Shown: piece by piece, positions 16,472-24,956 of the stretch | Numbering within the stretch: position 1 is the first letter of the stretch | Layout: each line of letters begins with the position of its first letter | NCBI RefSeq assembly: GCF_900112525.1 | Contig: NZ_FOMD01000004.1 | Coordinates: 372,001 to 436,000 of the forward strand | Source of the DNA: Klenkia taihuensis | GTDB taxonomy: Bacteria > Actinomycetota > Actinomycetes > Mycobacteriales > Geodermatophilaceae | Direction of reading: 5' to 3' | Length of the DNA: 64,000 bases | Made by a program: the position numbers and the translations under genes | Notes under the pieces: model-generated | The model's input: only the letters and a program-made list of their open reading frames with translations | Database searches by the model: none | What the model was told of the DNA's origin: nothing

Positions 16472-17470
16472 TCAGCGGCGGCGGGGGACCGGGACGGCGG
16501 CCAGCAGCTCGGCGACCACCCGCTCGGGGGTGCGCCGGGCCAGGGCGGCGTCGGGGGTGAGCAGCAGCCGGTGGGCCAGCACCGGGGCGGCCAGCTCCTG
16601 CACGTCGTCGGGGAGCACGTGGTCGCGGCCGGCCAGCGCCGCGGCGGCCCGGGCCGCGCGCAGCAGCTGCAGCCCGGCCCGGGGCGAGGCGCCCAGGCGC
16701 AGGTCGGGGCTGCGCCGGCTGGCCTCGACCAGCGACACCACGTAGCGGCGCAGCGGGTCGGCGACGTGCAGCTGGGCCACCGCGTCGACCATCGCGCGCA
16801 CGGTGGCGGCGTCGGCGACCGGGCGCAGCCGGGTCAGCGGGTCGACCACCGCGCGGTCGTCGAGCATCGCCAGCTCGGCGTCGCGGTCGGGGTAGCCCAT
16901 CGAGATGCGGGCGGTGAACCGGTCGCGCTGGGCCTCGGGGAGGGGGTAGGTGCCCTCCATCTCCAGCGGGTTCTGGGTGGCCAGCACCATGAACGGCCGG
17001 GCGAGCTCGTAGGTGGTGCCGTCGACGGTGACCTGGCGCTCCTCCATGCACTCCAGCAGCGCCGACTGCGTCTTGGGCGAGGCCCGGTTGATCTCGTCGG
17101 CCACCACCAGGTTGGCGAACACCGCACCCGGCCGGAACTCGAAGGTGCGCGACTCCTGGTCGAAGACGGCCACGCCGGTGACGTCGCTGGGCAGCAGGTC
17201 CGGGGTGAACTGGATGCGGCGCACCTCGGAGTCGACCGCCCGGGCCATCGCCTTGGCCAGCGTCGTCTTGCCGACGCCGGGCACGTCCTCGATGAGCAGG
17301 TGACCCTCGGCCAGCAGCACCACCAGGGCCAGCCGGACGACGTCGGGCTTGCCGACGACGACGGTGCCCATCGCGCCGGCGATCCGCGCACCCTCGGCCT
17401 GCACGTCCACCTGCGCCGCGGGGTGCCCGTGGCGGGGCGACCCGGCGCCCACCTGTGTCGCCTCCGTCAC
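16472..17470 (-). CDS. moxR: MoxR-family AAA+ ATPase
   Basis: 332 residues. Walker A EDVPGVGKTTLAKA, Walker B LVVADEINRASPKTQ, sensor 1 MVLATQNP and arginine finger region AQRDRFTARI are all present; the C-terminal lid (SPRAGLQLLRAARAAAAL) completes a normal MoxR. MoxR proteins remodel or activate partner proteins, here probably the DUF58 and transglutaminase products. I place the start at GTG 17470 because TACCGT (17483-17478) sits 7 nt before it. A GTG at 17479 would add three residues but overlaps that -10 box. Divergent from mraZ. Confidence 0.92.
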   Translation of the reverse strand: MTEATQVGAGSPRHGHPAAQVDVQAEGARIAGAMGTVVVGKPDVVRLALVVLLAEGHLLIEDVPGVGKTTLAKAMARAVDSEVRRIQFTPDLLPSDVTGVAVFDQESRTFEFRPGAVFANLVVADEINRASPKTQSALLECMEERQVTVDGTTYELARPFMVLATQNPLEMEGTYPLPEAQRDRFTARISMGYPDRDAELAMLDDRAVVDPLTRLRPVADAATVRAMVDAVAQLHVADPLRRYVVSLVEASRRSPDLRLGASPRAGLQLLRAARAAAALAGRDHVLPDDVQELAAPVLAHRLLLTPDAALARRTPERVVAELLAAVPVPRRR

Positions 17471-17477
17471 CCCCGCC

Positions 17478-17483
17478 ACGGTA
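17478..17483 (-). promoter_or_regulatory. Leaderless -10 box of moxR (TACCGT)
   Basis: TACCGT on the minus strand ends 7 nt before GTG 17470, predicting a leaderless moxR-DUF58-transglutaminase transcript. Confidence 0.5.
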
Positions 17484-17557
17484 CGTGCCGCGCCTGCGGC
17501 AGGGGGCCGCTCGCGTCCCGCTGCCCGCTCGTCACTCCTGTCACAGACCCCTACCGG

Positions 17558-17641
17558 TGGGGGTCGGTGGGGGAAAGGGGGACACGGGGTGCGAAGTGGT
17601 GTCCGGTGGGGGCTAGTGGGTTAGGGTGGCGCGCGATGGGG
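17558..17641 (+). promoter_or_regulatory. MraZ operator: TGGNN boxes at exact 10-bp period
   Basis: Boxes begin at 17558 (TGGGG) and 17568 (TGGGG), then at 17597 (TGGTG), 17607 (TGGGG), 17617 (TGGGT), 17627 (TGGCG) and 17637 (TGGGG). The last five are in perfect 10-bp register, matching the TGGGN-N5 direct repeats bound by E. coli MraZ. The array spans a TAGGGT -10 box (17622-17627), so binding should block dcw transcription. Confidence 0.75.
17622..17627 (+). promoter_or_regulatory. Candidate mraZ -10 box (TAGGGT)
   Basis: TAGGGT lies inside the MraZ box array and about 77 nt before the mraZ start, giving a leader of roughly 70 nt. No clear -35 was found. Confidence 0.45.
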
Positions 17642-17703
17642 ACGCAGGGCCTACAGGGGGACCTGCGGGGCCCCCGGGAAGACGAGGTGGGGGTGGTGGA
17701 CCG

Positions 17704-18138
17704 GTGTTCCTCGGCAGCCACTCCCTGCGCCTGGACGAGAAGGGCCGCCTGGCCCTCCCGGTCCGCTTCCGCGAGCTGGTCGCCGGCGGCGTCGTGCTGA
17801 CCAAGGGCCAGGAGCGCTGCGTCTACGGCCTCACCCACGAGCGCGTCGCCGAGGTGCAGCGCGCTCGTGCCGCCGCGATGCCCGCCGACACCGGCCGCGC
17901 CCGCGCCCTCAACCGCCTCGGCTTCGGCTCGATGGTCGAGCTCGAGGCCGACAAGGCCGGCCGCATCACGCTGCCGGCCCTGCTGCGCGAGTACGCCGGC
18001 CTGGACCGCGACGTGGTCGTGGTCGGCGTCGACACCCGTTTCGAGATCTGGGACGCCGCCGCCTGGGACGCCTACGTCGCCGAGCAGGAGGCCGCCTACG
18101 CGGAGAGCGAGAGCGAGGGGATGCCGACCCTGTCCTGA
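17704..18138 (+). CDS. mraZ: Transcriptional regulator MraZ
   Basis: 144 residues. AbrB-like ring-forming DNA-binding protein that represses the division cluster. Two SpoVT/AbrB repeats are seen: FLGSHSLRLDEKGRLALPVRFR at the N-terminus and SMVELEADKAGRITLPALLREYAGL in the second half, each with the conserved DKxGR-type turn. GTG 17704 gives the invariant (M/V)FLG start; an upstream in-frame GTG (17626) overlaps the promoter. First gene of the dcw cluster, with its own operator upstream. A 444-bp gap separates it from rsmH. Confidence 0.95.
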   Translation: MFLGSHSLRLDEKGRLALPVRFRELVAGGVVLTKGQERCVYGLTHERVAEVQRARAAAMPADTGRARALNRLGFGSMVELEADKAGRITLPALLREYAGLDRDVVVVGVDTRFEIWDAAAWDAYVAEQEAAYAESESEGMPTLS

Positions 18139-18582
18139 CCGCCCACGACCTGCGGGTGCCCCCGTCCGAGCCCACTTCCCCGGGGCTCGGGCACGCCGGA
18201 CCGCCAGCCGACTTCCCCGCGGCTGGACCCGGACCGGCACCCCACCCGGCACCACCCCGCACCACCGGCTCCACACCGCTCCACCCCGCACCACCGGCGG
18301 GGCCCAGGCCGGCGACCTTCCCCGTCGCCGGACGGGCCCCGCGGTGGTGGGCGCACCAGCACCCTGCCCCGGGCGCGTCGACCCGGACCCCCCTGCACCC
18401 CCCCGACCCGGGCACCCCCCGGCGCTGCCGAACCCCACCAGCACCACCAGTCACACCCGCACCGCAGCGGCCCGCTCGGTGGCGCACCACCGAGTGGAGA
18501 ACGGCCACCGACGGCCGAGAACGAGACCAGCGCGTCCCACGGCCGGGACGCCGAGCGCACCACGGACGGGAGGAGACCCGCG
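18139..18582 (+). other. 444-bp C-rich, G-poor gap between mraZ and rsmH
   Basis: No convincing gene on either strand. The plus strand is strikingly rich in C and poor in G from about 18200 to 18480. It has an 18-bp direct repeat at 18252-18269 and 18281-18298 (period 29) and a hairpin with 8-bp arms (18166-18173 and 18183-18190) just after mraZ. Such C-rich leaders can be Rho-loading sites, so attenuation between mraZ and rsmH is possible. GGGAGGAG at 18568-18575 is the rsmH Shine-Dalgarno site. Confidence 0.55.
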
Positions 18583-19554
18583 ATGAGCGACCAGCAGCCC
18601 GCGGTGCACGTCCCCGTCCTGCTCGACCGGGTCACCGAGCTGCTCGGCCCCGCCTGCGCCGCCGACGGCGCCGTCCTCGTCGACTGCACCCTCGGCCTGG
18701 CCGGGCACTCGCTGGCCCTGCTCGACACCCACCCCGGCCTGCGGCTGGTCGGCCTGGACCGCGACCCCGACGCCCGGGCCGAGGCCACCCGCCGGATCGC
18801 CGCCGCCGGCCACGCCGACCGCGCCACCGTGGTCCCCGCCGTCTTCGACGAGCTGCCCGAGGTCCTCGACGACCTCGGCCTGGACGAGGTGCACGCGGTG
18901 CTCGCCGACCTCGGCGTCTCCTCCCTGCAGCTGGACCGGCCCGACCGCGGCTTCAGCTACGCCCACGACGCCCCGCTGGACATGCGGATGGACCCCACCG
19001 GCCCGCGCACCGCCGCCGACGTCGTCAACACCTACTCCCGGGGCGAGCTCACCCGGGTGCTCAAGGTCTACGGCGAGGAGCGCTTCGCCGGCCGGATCGC
19101 CGCCGCCATCGAGCGCGAGCGCGCCCGCGAGCCCTTCACCACCACCGGACGGCTGGCCGAGCTGGTCCGCGACGCCATCCCCGCCGCCACCCGCCGCACC
19201 GGCGGGCACCCCGCCAAGCGCGCCTTCCAGGCGCTGCGCATCGAGGTCAACGACGAGCTCGGCGTCCTCACCCGGCTGCTCCCCGCGGCCCTGGACGCCC
19301 TGGCCGTCGGCGGCCGCATCGCCGTCATCACCTTCCACTCCCTGGAGGACCGGATCGTGAAGCAGGCCCTGGCGCTCGGCGCCACCGACACCACCCCGCC
19401 GGGCATGCCGCAGCCGCTGCCCGAGCACGCGCCCGTGCTGCGGCTGCTCACCCGTGGCGGCGAGGCGCCCGCCGACGCCGAGACCACCGACAACCCGCGC
19501 GCGGCCTCGGCCCGGGTCCGCGCCGCCGAGCGCATCCGGCGGGCCGACCGGTGA
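18583..19554 (+). CDS. rsmH: 16S rRNA (cytosine-1402-N4) methyltransferase
   Basis: 323 residues. Methylates C1402 N4 in the ribosomal decoding centre. HVPVLLDRV opens the protein; VDCTLGLAGHSLALL is SAM motif I; ADLGVSSLQLDRPDRGFSYAHDAPLDMRMD and KRAFQALRIEVNDELGVL, TFHSLEDRIVK are family signatures. In motif I the commonest residues are GxGGH; here LGLAGH. ATG 18583 has GGGAGGAG 7 nt upstream. The stop overlaps the start of ftsL (GTGA). Confidence 0.95.
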   Translation: MSDQQPAVHVPVLLDRVTELLGPACAADGAVLVDCTLGLAGHSLALLDTHPGLRLVGLDRDPDARAEATRRIAAAGHADRATVVPAVFDELPEVLDDLGLDEVHAVLADLGVSSLQLDRPDRGFSYAHDAPLDMRMDPTGPRTAADVVNTYSRGELTRVLKVYGEERFAGRIAAAIERERAREPFTTTGRLAELVRDAIPAATRRTGGHPAKRAFQALRIEVNDELGVLTRLLPAALDALAVGGRIAVITFHSLEDRIVKQALALGATDTTPPGMPQPLPEHAPVLRLLTRGGEAPADAETTDNPRAASARVRAAERIRRADR

Positions 19555-20195
19555 GCGCCACCGCCCGCGTGCACACCGGCTCCCTGCGGGCCCGGGGGAC
19601 GACGTCCGCCCGCAGCTCCGCGACCGCGCGCTCCACCGCCCGCACCGCCTCCCGCCCGACCGCCCGCACCGCCGCCCGCCCGGGCACCACCCGGCGCACC
19701 GGGCCGGTGCACGTCCGCCCGCAGCTGCGGCTGGTCACCGAGCCGGTCGGCGCCGCGCCGCGGGTGCGGCGCACCACCCGCACCCGGCCCCGCCGCACGC
19801 CCTTCGTCCTCCTCATGGTCGGCCTCATCGCGGTCACCGCCCTGGTGCTGCTGGCGCTGAACACCGCCATCGCGGTGGACTCGCTGCGCGCCAGCGAGCA
19901 GCGCGCGGCCAACACCGAGCTCTCCCGGGCCGTGGAGCGGCTCGAGCAGCAGGTGACCACCGCCCGCACCCCGGCCCAGCTCGCCGCCGCGGCGGCCGCG
20001 GCCGGGCTGGTGCCCGCCGGCACCGCCGGCCACCTCGTGCTCGGCCCGGACGGCACCTCGGTCCTCCGCGGTGCCCCGGAGCCGGCGCCCGCGCCCGAGC
20101 CGCCCCCCGCGCCCGAGCCGGCGCCCGCCCCCGGGGCCGCCGCGCCGTCCACCCCCGAGGCCGCCGCCCCGTCGTCCGAGCAGGCCGGAGGCTGA
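19551..20195 (+). CDS. ftsL: FtsL-like septum protein with extended tails
   Basis: 214 residues, long for FtsL (about 100-130 in many bacteria). A basic Arg/Thr-rich cytoplasmic tail (1-82), one transmembrane helix (about 84-106), a coiled-coil-type segment (about 110-150: SLRASEQRAANTELSRAVE) and a Pro/Ala/Glu-rich tail with PAPEPP repeats. FtsL forms a complex with FtsB and FtsQ and activates FtsWI at the septum. Identity rests on topology and position between rsmH and ftsI, since FtsL is poorly conserved. GTG overlaps the rsmH stop. Confidence 0.82.
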   Translation: MSATARVHTGSLRARGTTSARSSATARSTARTASRPTARTAARPGTTRRTGPVHVRPQLRLVTEPVGAAPRVRRTTRTRPRRTPFVLLMVGLIAVTALVLLALNTAIAVDSLRASEQRAANTELSRAVERLEQQVTTARTPAQLAAAAAAAGLVPAGTAGHLVLGPDGTSVLRGAPEPAPAPEPPPAPEPAPAPGAAAPSTPEAAAPSSEQAGG

Positions 20196-20197
20196 CC

Positions 20198-22060
20198 GTG
20201 CCGAACCGCCCCACCGACCCGCCCCGGCGCCCGGTCCGCACGTCGCCGCGCACCTCCCCGCCGCGCCGCACCTCCACCGACGTGCTGCGGCCCCGCCGCG
20301 AGCCCGGCACCCGGCGGACCCGCGGGCTGTCCCCGGCCGGGCGCACCAAGCGCAACAAGCTCGGCCTGACCGTGCTGGTGCTGCTGCTGGTCGCGGTCGC
20401 CACCAAGCTGGTCGTGCTGCAGGGCATCGACGGCACCGCCTACGCCCAGGCCGCCGAGTCCGACCGCATGCGGGTCTTCGACATCGCCGCCATCCGCGGC
20501 GCCGTCCTCGACCGCGACGGCAACCCGCTGGCCTACACCGTCGAGGCCGCCAAGGTCGTCGCCGACCCGACCGTCGTCGAGGACCCCGACCGCACCGCGC
20601 TGGCGCTGACCACCCTGCTGGGCGTCCCCGTCGACCAGCTCAGGGAGGAGCTGACCGCCAGCGGCCGGTACTCCGTGCTCGCCGAGCACGTCGACACCGC
20701 CACCAGCGACGAGATCACCGCCCTGCAGCTGCCCGGCATCGTGCTCGAGGACCAGCCCACCCGGCTCTACCCGGCGGGCTCCGTCGGCGGGCAGGTGGTC
20801 GGGTTCATCGGCCGCGACGGCGACGGGCTGGCCGGCATCGAGCAGCGCTACGACGACGTGCTCTCGGGCACCGACGGCACCCGGCGGGTCGAGGTCGGCG
20901 CCGGCGGCATCCCGATCCCGTCGGGCATCGACGAGTCCACCGCGGCCGTCGACGGCTCCGACGTCACGCTGACCATCGACGAGGACCTGCAGTACACGGT
21001 GCAGCAGCGGCTGGCCACCGAGTGCAGCAACGGCCAGACCACCCGCGGTTCGGCCGTGGTCATGGAGGTGCAGACCGGCCGGGTCGTCGCGATGGCCACC
21101 TGCCCGGGCTACGACCCCTCGCAGGCCTCCACCACCGACCCGGAGCTGCTCGGCAACCCCGCGATCAGCGACGTCTTCGAGCCCGGCTCGGTGATGAAGG
21201 CCGTCACCCTGTCGGCGGCCGTCGAGGAGGGGTACGCCACCCCCGACACCGTGCTCAGCGTCAACGGGCACATCCAGGCCGGCGACGTCGTCGTCACCGA
21301 CGCCCACGACCACGCCCCGGTCGACTGGACCGTCACCGGCATCCTGGCCAAGTCCAGCAACGTCGGCACGATCATGCTGGCCCGCGAGGTCGGCGACGCC
21401 CGGCTCGAGGAGTACATGCGGGCCTTCGGGCTGGGCTCCACCACCGGCATCGAGCTGCCCGGCGAGAGCGCCGGCATCCTGCAGGACTCCGCGGACTGGA
21501 CGGCGTCGCGGGCGGCCAACGTGCCGATCGGGCAGGGCGTCTCGGTGACCGCGCTGCAGATGGCCTCGGTCTACCAGACCATCGCCAACGGCGGGGTGCG
21601 CATCCCGCCGCGGATCGTCGCCTCCACCACCGCGCCCGACGGCACGGTCACCCCCGAGGCGCAGCCCGAGGGCACCCGGGTGATCAGCGAGTCCACCGCG
21701 CAGCAGATGGCCTACATGCTCGAGGCCGTCGTCGGCCCGGGCGGCACCGCGCCGCTGGGCGAGGTGCCGGGGTTCCGGGTGGCCGGCAAGACGGGCACCG
21801 CGCAGCGCGCCAACCCCGAGTGCGGCTGCTACAGCGGCGGCGGGTACTTCACCACCTTCGTCGGCTTCGCCCCCGCCGACGACCCGCAGTACGTCATCGC
21901 CGTCGACCTGGAGCGCCCGGACAGCGACGCCGAGGGCGGCCAGGTCGCCGCGCCGGTGTTCGCCGACCTCATGCAGTACGTGCTGGCCGCCGACGACGTC
22001 GTCCCCTCGGGCACCCCGCGGCCGGACTTCCAGCTCACCGGCACCGCCCCGACGAACTGA
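20198..22060 (+). CDS. ftsI: Septal peptidoglycan transpeptidase FtsI (PBP3)
   Basis: 620 residues. Class B penicillin-binding protein. Basic tail, one transmembrane helix (about 55-75), a dimerisation domain with RGAVLDRDGNPLAY and the transpeptidase domain. Active-site motifs: Ser331-Val-Met-Lys334, Ser386-Ser-Asn388 and Lys531-Thr-Gly-Thr534, all intact. Crosslinks septal murein together with FtsW. The cysteines in QRANPECGCYSGGGYF, right after KTGT, are unusual and could pair outside the membrane. Two-nt gap after ftsL. Confidence 0.96.
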   Translation: MPNRPTDPPRRPVRTSPRTSPPRRTSTDVLRPRREPGTRRTRGLSPAGRTKRNKLGLTVLVLLLVAVATKLVVLQGIDGTAYAQAAESDRMRVFDIAAIRGAVLDRDGNPLAYTVEAAKVVADPTVVEDPDRTALALTTLLGVPVDQLREELTASGRYSVLAEHVDTATSDEITALQLPGIVLEDQPTRLYPAGSVGGQVVGFIGRDGDGLAGIEQRYDDVLSGTDGTRRVEVGAGGIPIPSGIDESTAAVDGSDVTLTIDEDLQYTVQQRLATECSNGQTTRGSAVVMEVQTGRVVAMATCPGYDPSQASTTDPELLGNPAISDVFEPGSVMKAVTLSAAVEEGYATPDTVLSVNGHIQAGDVVVTDAHDHAPVDWTVTGILAKSSNVGTIMLAREVGDARLEEYMRAFGLGSTTGIELPGESAGILQDSADWTASRAANVPIGQGVSVTALQMASVYQTIANGGVRIPPRIVASTTAPDGTVTPEAQPEGTRVISESTAQQMAYMLEAVVGPGGTAPLGEVPGFRVAGKTGTAQRANPECGCYSGGGYFTTFVGFAPADDPQYVIAVDLERPDSDAEGGQVAAPVFADLMQYVLAADDVVPSGTPRPDFQLTGTAPTN

Positions 22061-22102
22061 CCACCGCACGGGTCGGTGCCCGGGACGGCGGCGTCCCGCC
22101 GG

Positions 22103-22108
22103 TAGGTT
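22103..22108 (+). promoter_or_regulatory. Leaderless -10 box of murE (TAGGTT)
   Basis: TAGGTT ends 8 nt before GTG 22117. No Shine-Dalgarno sequence is seen, so murE-murF could have an internal leaderless promoter within dcw. Confidence 0.45.
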
Positions 22109-22116
22109 GGGGTCCC

Positions 22117-23607
22117 GTGAGCACCGCCCTGTCCGAGCTGGCCGACCTGGTCGGCGCGCCCGTGCAGGGGGACCCCGCCACCCGCGTGTCGGGCGTGTCC
22201 CTGGCCTCGGACCGGGTGGGGGCCGGCTTCCTGTTCGCCGCCCTGCCCGGGGCCCGCGCGCACGGCATCCGCTTCCTCCCGCAGGCGCTGGCCGGCGGGG
22301 CGGTCGCCGTCCTCACCGACGCCGCCGGTGCCGCCGAGGTCACCGACCCCGGCCTGGCCGTCTGCGTGGTCGAGGACCCGCGCGCCGTGCTGGGCGAGGT
22401 CGCCGCCCGGGTGCACGGCCGCCCGGCCGACGCCCTCGCCGTCGTCGGCATCACCGGCACCAACGGCAAGACCACCACCGCCTACCTGGTGGAGTCGGGG
22501 CTGGCCGCGGCCGGCTGGTCCAGCGGGCTCATCGGCACCGTGCAGACCCGCACCCGCGGCACCGGGCCGGACGGCGAGCCGCAGGTCACCGAGATCTCCA
22601 GCACCCGCACCACCCCGGAGGCCCCCGACCTGCACGCGCTGCTGGCCGGCATGCGCGACGCCGGCGTGCGCGCGGTGGTCATGGAGGTCTCCAGCCACGC
22701 CCTGGTGCTCGGCCGGGTCGGCGGGGTGCGCTTCGCCGCCGCCGGGTTCACCAACTTCTCCCGCGACCACCTGGACTTCCACGGCGACGAGGAGAGCTAC
22801 TTCCGGGCCAAGGCCCTGCTCTTCGACGGCCGGGCCGCCGTCGAGGTGGTCGACGTCGACGACGCCCACGGCCGCCGGCTGGTGCACGAGGGCACCGTCA
22901 CGGTCTCCGGCCGGGGGTCGGACGCCGCCTGGCGGGCCACCGACGTCGTCGCCGTCCCCGCGGGCGGGTCCACCTTCACCCTGCACACCCCCGGCGGCGC
23001 GGCCCACGCCGGGCGGGTCCGGCTGCCCGGGGCCTTCAACGTCGCCAACGCCGTGCTGGCCGTCGCGCTGCTGGACGCCGTCGGCGTGCCGGTGGAGGCC
23101 GCGCTGGCCGGCATCGCGACCACCGTCGTCCCCGGCCGGATGGAGCCGGTGGACGCGGGCCAGCCCTTCGTCGCCCTGGTCGACTACGCGCACACCCCCG
23201 ACGCGGTCACCACCGCCCTCGCCGCGCTGCGCACCGGCACCGGCGGCCGGCTGATCACCGTGCTCGGCTGTGGCGGCGACCGCGACCCCGGCAAGCGCGC
23301 GGCCATGGGCGCCGCGGCCGCCGAGGGCAGCGACCTGCTGCTGGTCACCGACGACAACCCCCGCTCCGAGGACGCCGCCGCGATCCGCGCGGCGATGCTG
23401 GCCGGCATCCCGGCGGGCACCCGGTGCGAGGTCCGCGAGGTGCCCGACCGGCACGCCGCGATCGAGGCGGCGGTGCGCGCCGCCGGCCCGGGTGACACGC
23501 TGCTGGTGGCCGGCAAGGGCCACGAGAGCGGTCAGGAGGTCGCCGGCGTGGTCACCCCCTTCGACGACCGGGTGGAACTGCGACGAGCACTGGAGGCGCG
23601 GTCGTGA
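22117..23607 (+). CDS. murE: UDP-MurNAc-tripeptide synthetase (meso-DAP adding)
   Basis: 496 residues. Adds the third amino acid to UDP-MurNAc-L-Ala-D-Glu. The ATP-binding loop GITGTNGKTTT has its Lys at 118. The DNPR motif at 413-416 recognises meso-diaminopimelate and so predicts A1-gamma-type peptidoglycan. The substrate loop SSTRTTPEAPDLH and FTNFSRDHLDFHGD are typical. A 56-bp gap after ftsI holds a -10-like TAGGTT. The stop overlaps murF (GTGA). Confidence 0.96.
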   Translation: MSTALSELADLVGAPVQGDPATRVSGVSLASDRVGAGFLFAALPGARAHGIRFLPQALAGGAVAVLTDAAGAAEVTDPGLAVCVVEDPRAVLGEVAARVHGRPADALAVVGITGTNGKTTTAYLVESGLAAAGWSSGLIGTVQTRTRGTGPDGEPQVTEISSTRTTPEAPDLHALLAGMRDAGVRAVVMEVSSHALVLGRVGGVRFAAAGFTNFSRDHLDFHGDEESYFRAKALLFDGRAAVEVVDVDDAHGRRLVHEGTVTVSGRGSDAAWRATDVVAVPAGGSTFTLHTPGGAAHAGRVRLPGAFNVANAVLAVALLDAVGVPVEAALAGIATTVVPGRMEPVDAGQPFVALVDYAHTPDAVTTALAALRTGTGGRLITVLGCGGDRDPGKRAAMGAAAAEGSDLLLVTDDNPRSEDAAAIRAAMLAGIPAGTRCEVREVPDRHAAIEAAVRAAGPGDTLLVAGKGHESGQEVAGVVTPFDDRVELRRALEARS

Positions 23608-24956
23608 TCGAGCTGGGCCTCGCCGAGGTCGGCGACGCCGTCGGCGGCACCCTCACCGGCCCCGACGGGCAGGTCACGGGTGCGGTGACCGTGGACTCCC
23701 GCACCGCCGGGCCGGGCGACCTCTACGTGGCGCTGCCGGGGGAGCGGGTCGACGGGCACGACTTCGTCGCCGTCGCGGTCGCCGCCGGCGCCGCGGGCGC
23801 GCTGAGCACCCGGCCGGTCGACGGCGTCCCCGTGGTCGTGGTCGAGGACCCGGTCGCCGCGCTGGGCCGGCTCGCGCACGCCGTGCACGAGCGGCTGACC
23901 GGGCTGACCACCGTCGGCATCACCGGTTCCTCGGGCAAGACCTCCACCAAGGACCTGCTGGGCCAGGTGCTCGGCACCGCCGGGCCCACCGTCAGCCCGC
24001 CCGGGTCGTTCAACAACGACATCGGCCTGCCGCTGACGGTGCTGTCCGCCGACGCCGGCACCCGCTACCTGGTGCTGGAGATGGGTGCCCGCGGCATCGG
24101 CCACATCGCCCGGCTGTGCGGCGTCGCCCGCCCCGACGTCGGCGTCGTGCTCAACGTCGGCTCCGCGCACCTGGGCGAGTTCGGCAGCCCTGACGCCATC
24201 GCCACCGCCAAGGGCGAGCTCGCCGAGGCGGCCACCGGCACCGCCGTCCTCAACGCCGACGACCCCCGGGTGCGGGCCATGGCTGCCCGCACCACCGCGC
24301 GGGTGCTGCTCACCGGCACCGCGGCCGACGCCGACGTCCGGGCCACCGACGTCGTCCTCGACCCCGACGCGCGGGCGTCGTTCACCCTGCACGCGGCCGG
24401 GGAGACCCACCCGGTGCGGCTGCAGGTCGTCGGCGCGCACCAGGTCGCCAACGCGCTGTCGGCCGCCGGCGCCGCCCTCGCCGCCGGGCTCACCCCCGCG
24501 CAGGCCGCCGCCGGCCTGTCGGCCGCGGTCGTGCAGAGCCGCTGGCGGATGGAGGTCACCCGGCGCCCCGACGGCGTCGTGGTGGTCAACGACGCCTACA
24601 ACGCCAACCCCGAGTCCATGCGCGCCGCGCTGGCCGCGCTGCAGGGCATGACCGGCACCCGCCGCGTCGCCGTCCTCGGCGCGATGGGGGAACTGGGCCC
24701 CGGGGCCGACGAGGAGCACCACCGCCTGGGCGTCGACGCCGCGGCCGCGGTCGACCTCGTCGTCGCCGTGGGGCCGGACGCCGCAGGCATCGCCGCGGCA
24801 CAGGAGGGATCGGTGCACGTGCCGGACCGGGCCGCCGCCCGCCAGCTGCTCGCGGAGGTGCTGCGCCCGGGCGACGTCGTGCTGGTCAAGGCCTCCCGCG
24901 CCCAGGGCCTCGAGCTCCTCGCCGCCGACCTGGTCGAGGACGGGGGGGCCGCGTGA
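23604..24956 (+). CDS. murF: UDP-MurNAc-tripeptide-D-Ala-D-Ala ligase
   Basis: 450 residues. Adds D-Ala-D-Ala to complete the muramyl pentapeptide. P-loop GITGSSGKTSTKDL, NNDIGLPLTVL and EMGARGIGHI are family signatures; VVVNDAYNANPESM lies in the C-terminal domain. Length is normal. The gene starts inside the murE stop and ends inside the mraY start. The D-Ala-D-Ala ligase gene itself is not in the window. Confidence 0.96.
   Translation: MIELGLAEVGDAVGGTLTGPDGQVTGAVTVDSRTAGPGDLYVALPGERVDGHDFVAVAVAAGAAGALSTRPVDGVPVVVVEDPVAALGRLAHAVHERLTGLTTVGITGSSGKTSTKDLLGQVLGTAGPTVSPPGSFNNDIGLPLTVLSADAGTRYLVLEMGARGIGHIARLCGVARPDVGVVLNVGSAHLGEFGSPDAIATAKGELAEAATGTAVLNADDPRVRAMAARTTARVLLTGTAADADVRATDVVLDPDARASFTLHAAGETHPVRLQVVGAHQVANALSAAGAALAAGLTPAQAAAGLSAAVVQSRWRMEVTRRPDGVVVVNDAYNANPESMRAALAALQGMTGTRRVAVLGAMGELGPGADEEHHRLGVDAAAAVDLVVAVGPDAAGIAAAQEGSVHVPDRAAARQLLAEVLRPGDVVLVKASRAQGLELLAADLVEDGGAA

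Noticed and set aside
17626-17703. Upstream in-frame start of mraZ at GTG 17626
   Set aside because: It overlaps the -10 box and MraZ boxes and adds a low-complexity tail not seen in MraZ.
17636-17800. Leaderless ATG 17636 reading out of frame into mraZ
   Set aside because: Spacing after TAGGGT is good, but the 54-residue product has no motif and overlaps mraZ; kept only as a remote possibility.
16571-17800. Plus-strand frame opposite moxR
   Set aside because: MoxR Walker and sensor motifs are on the minus strand; the opposite frame is a shadow.
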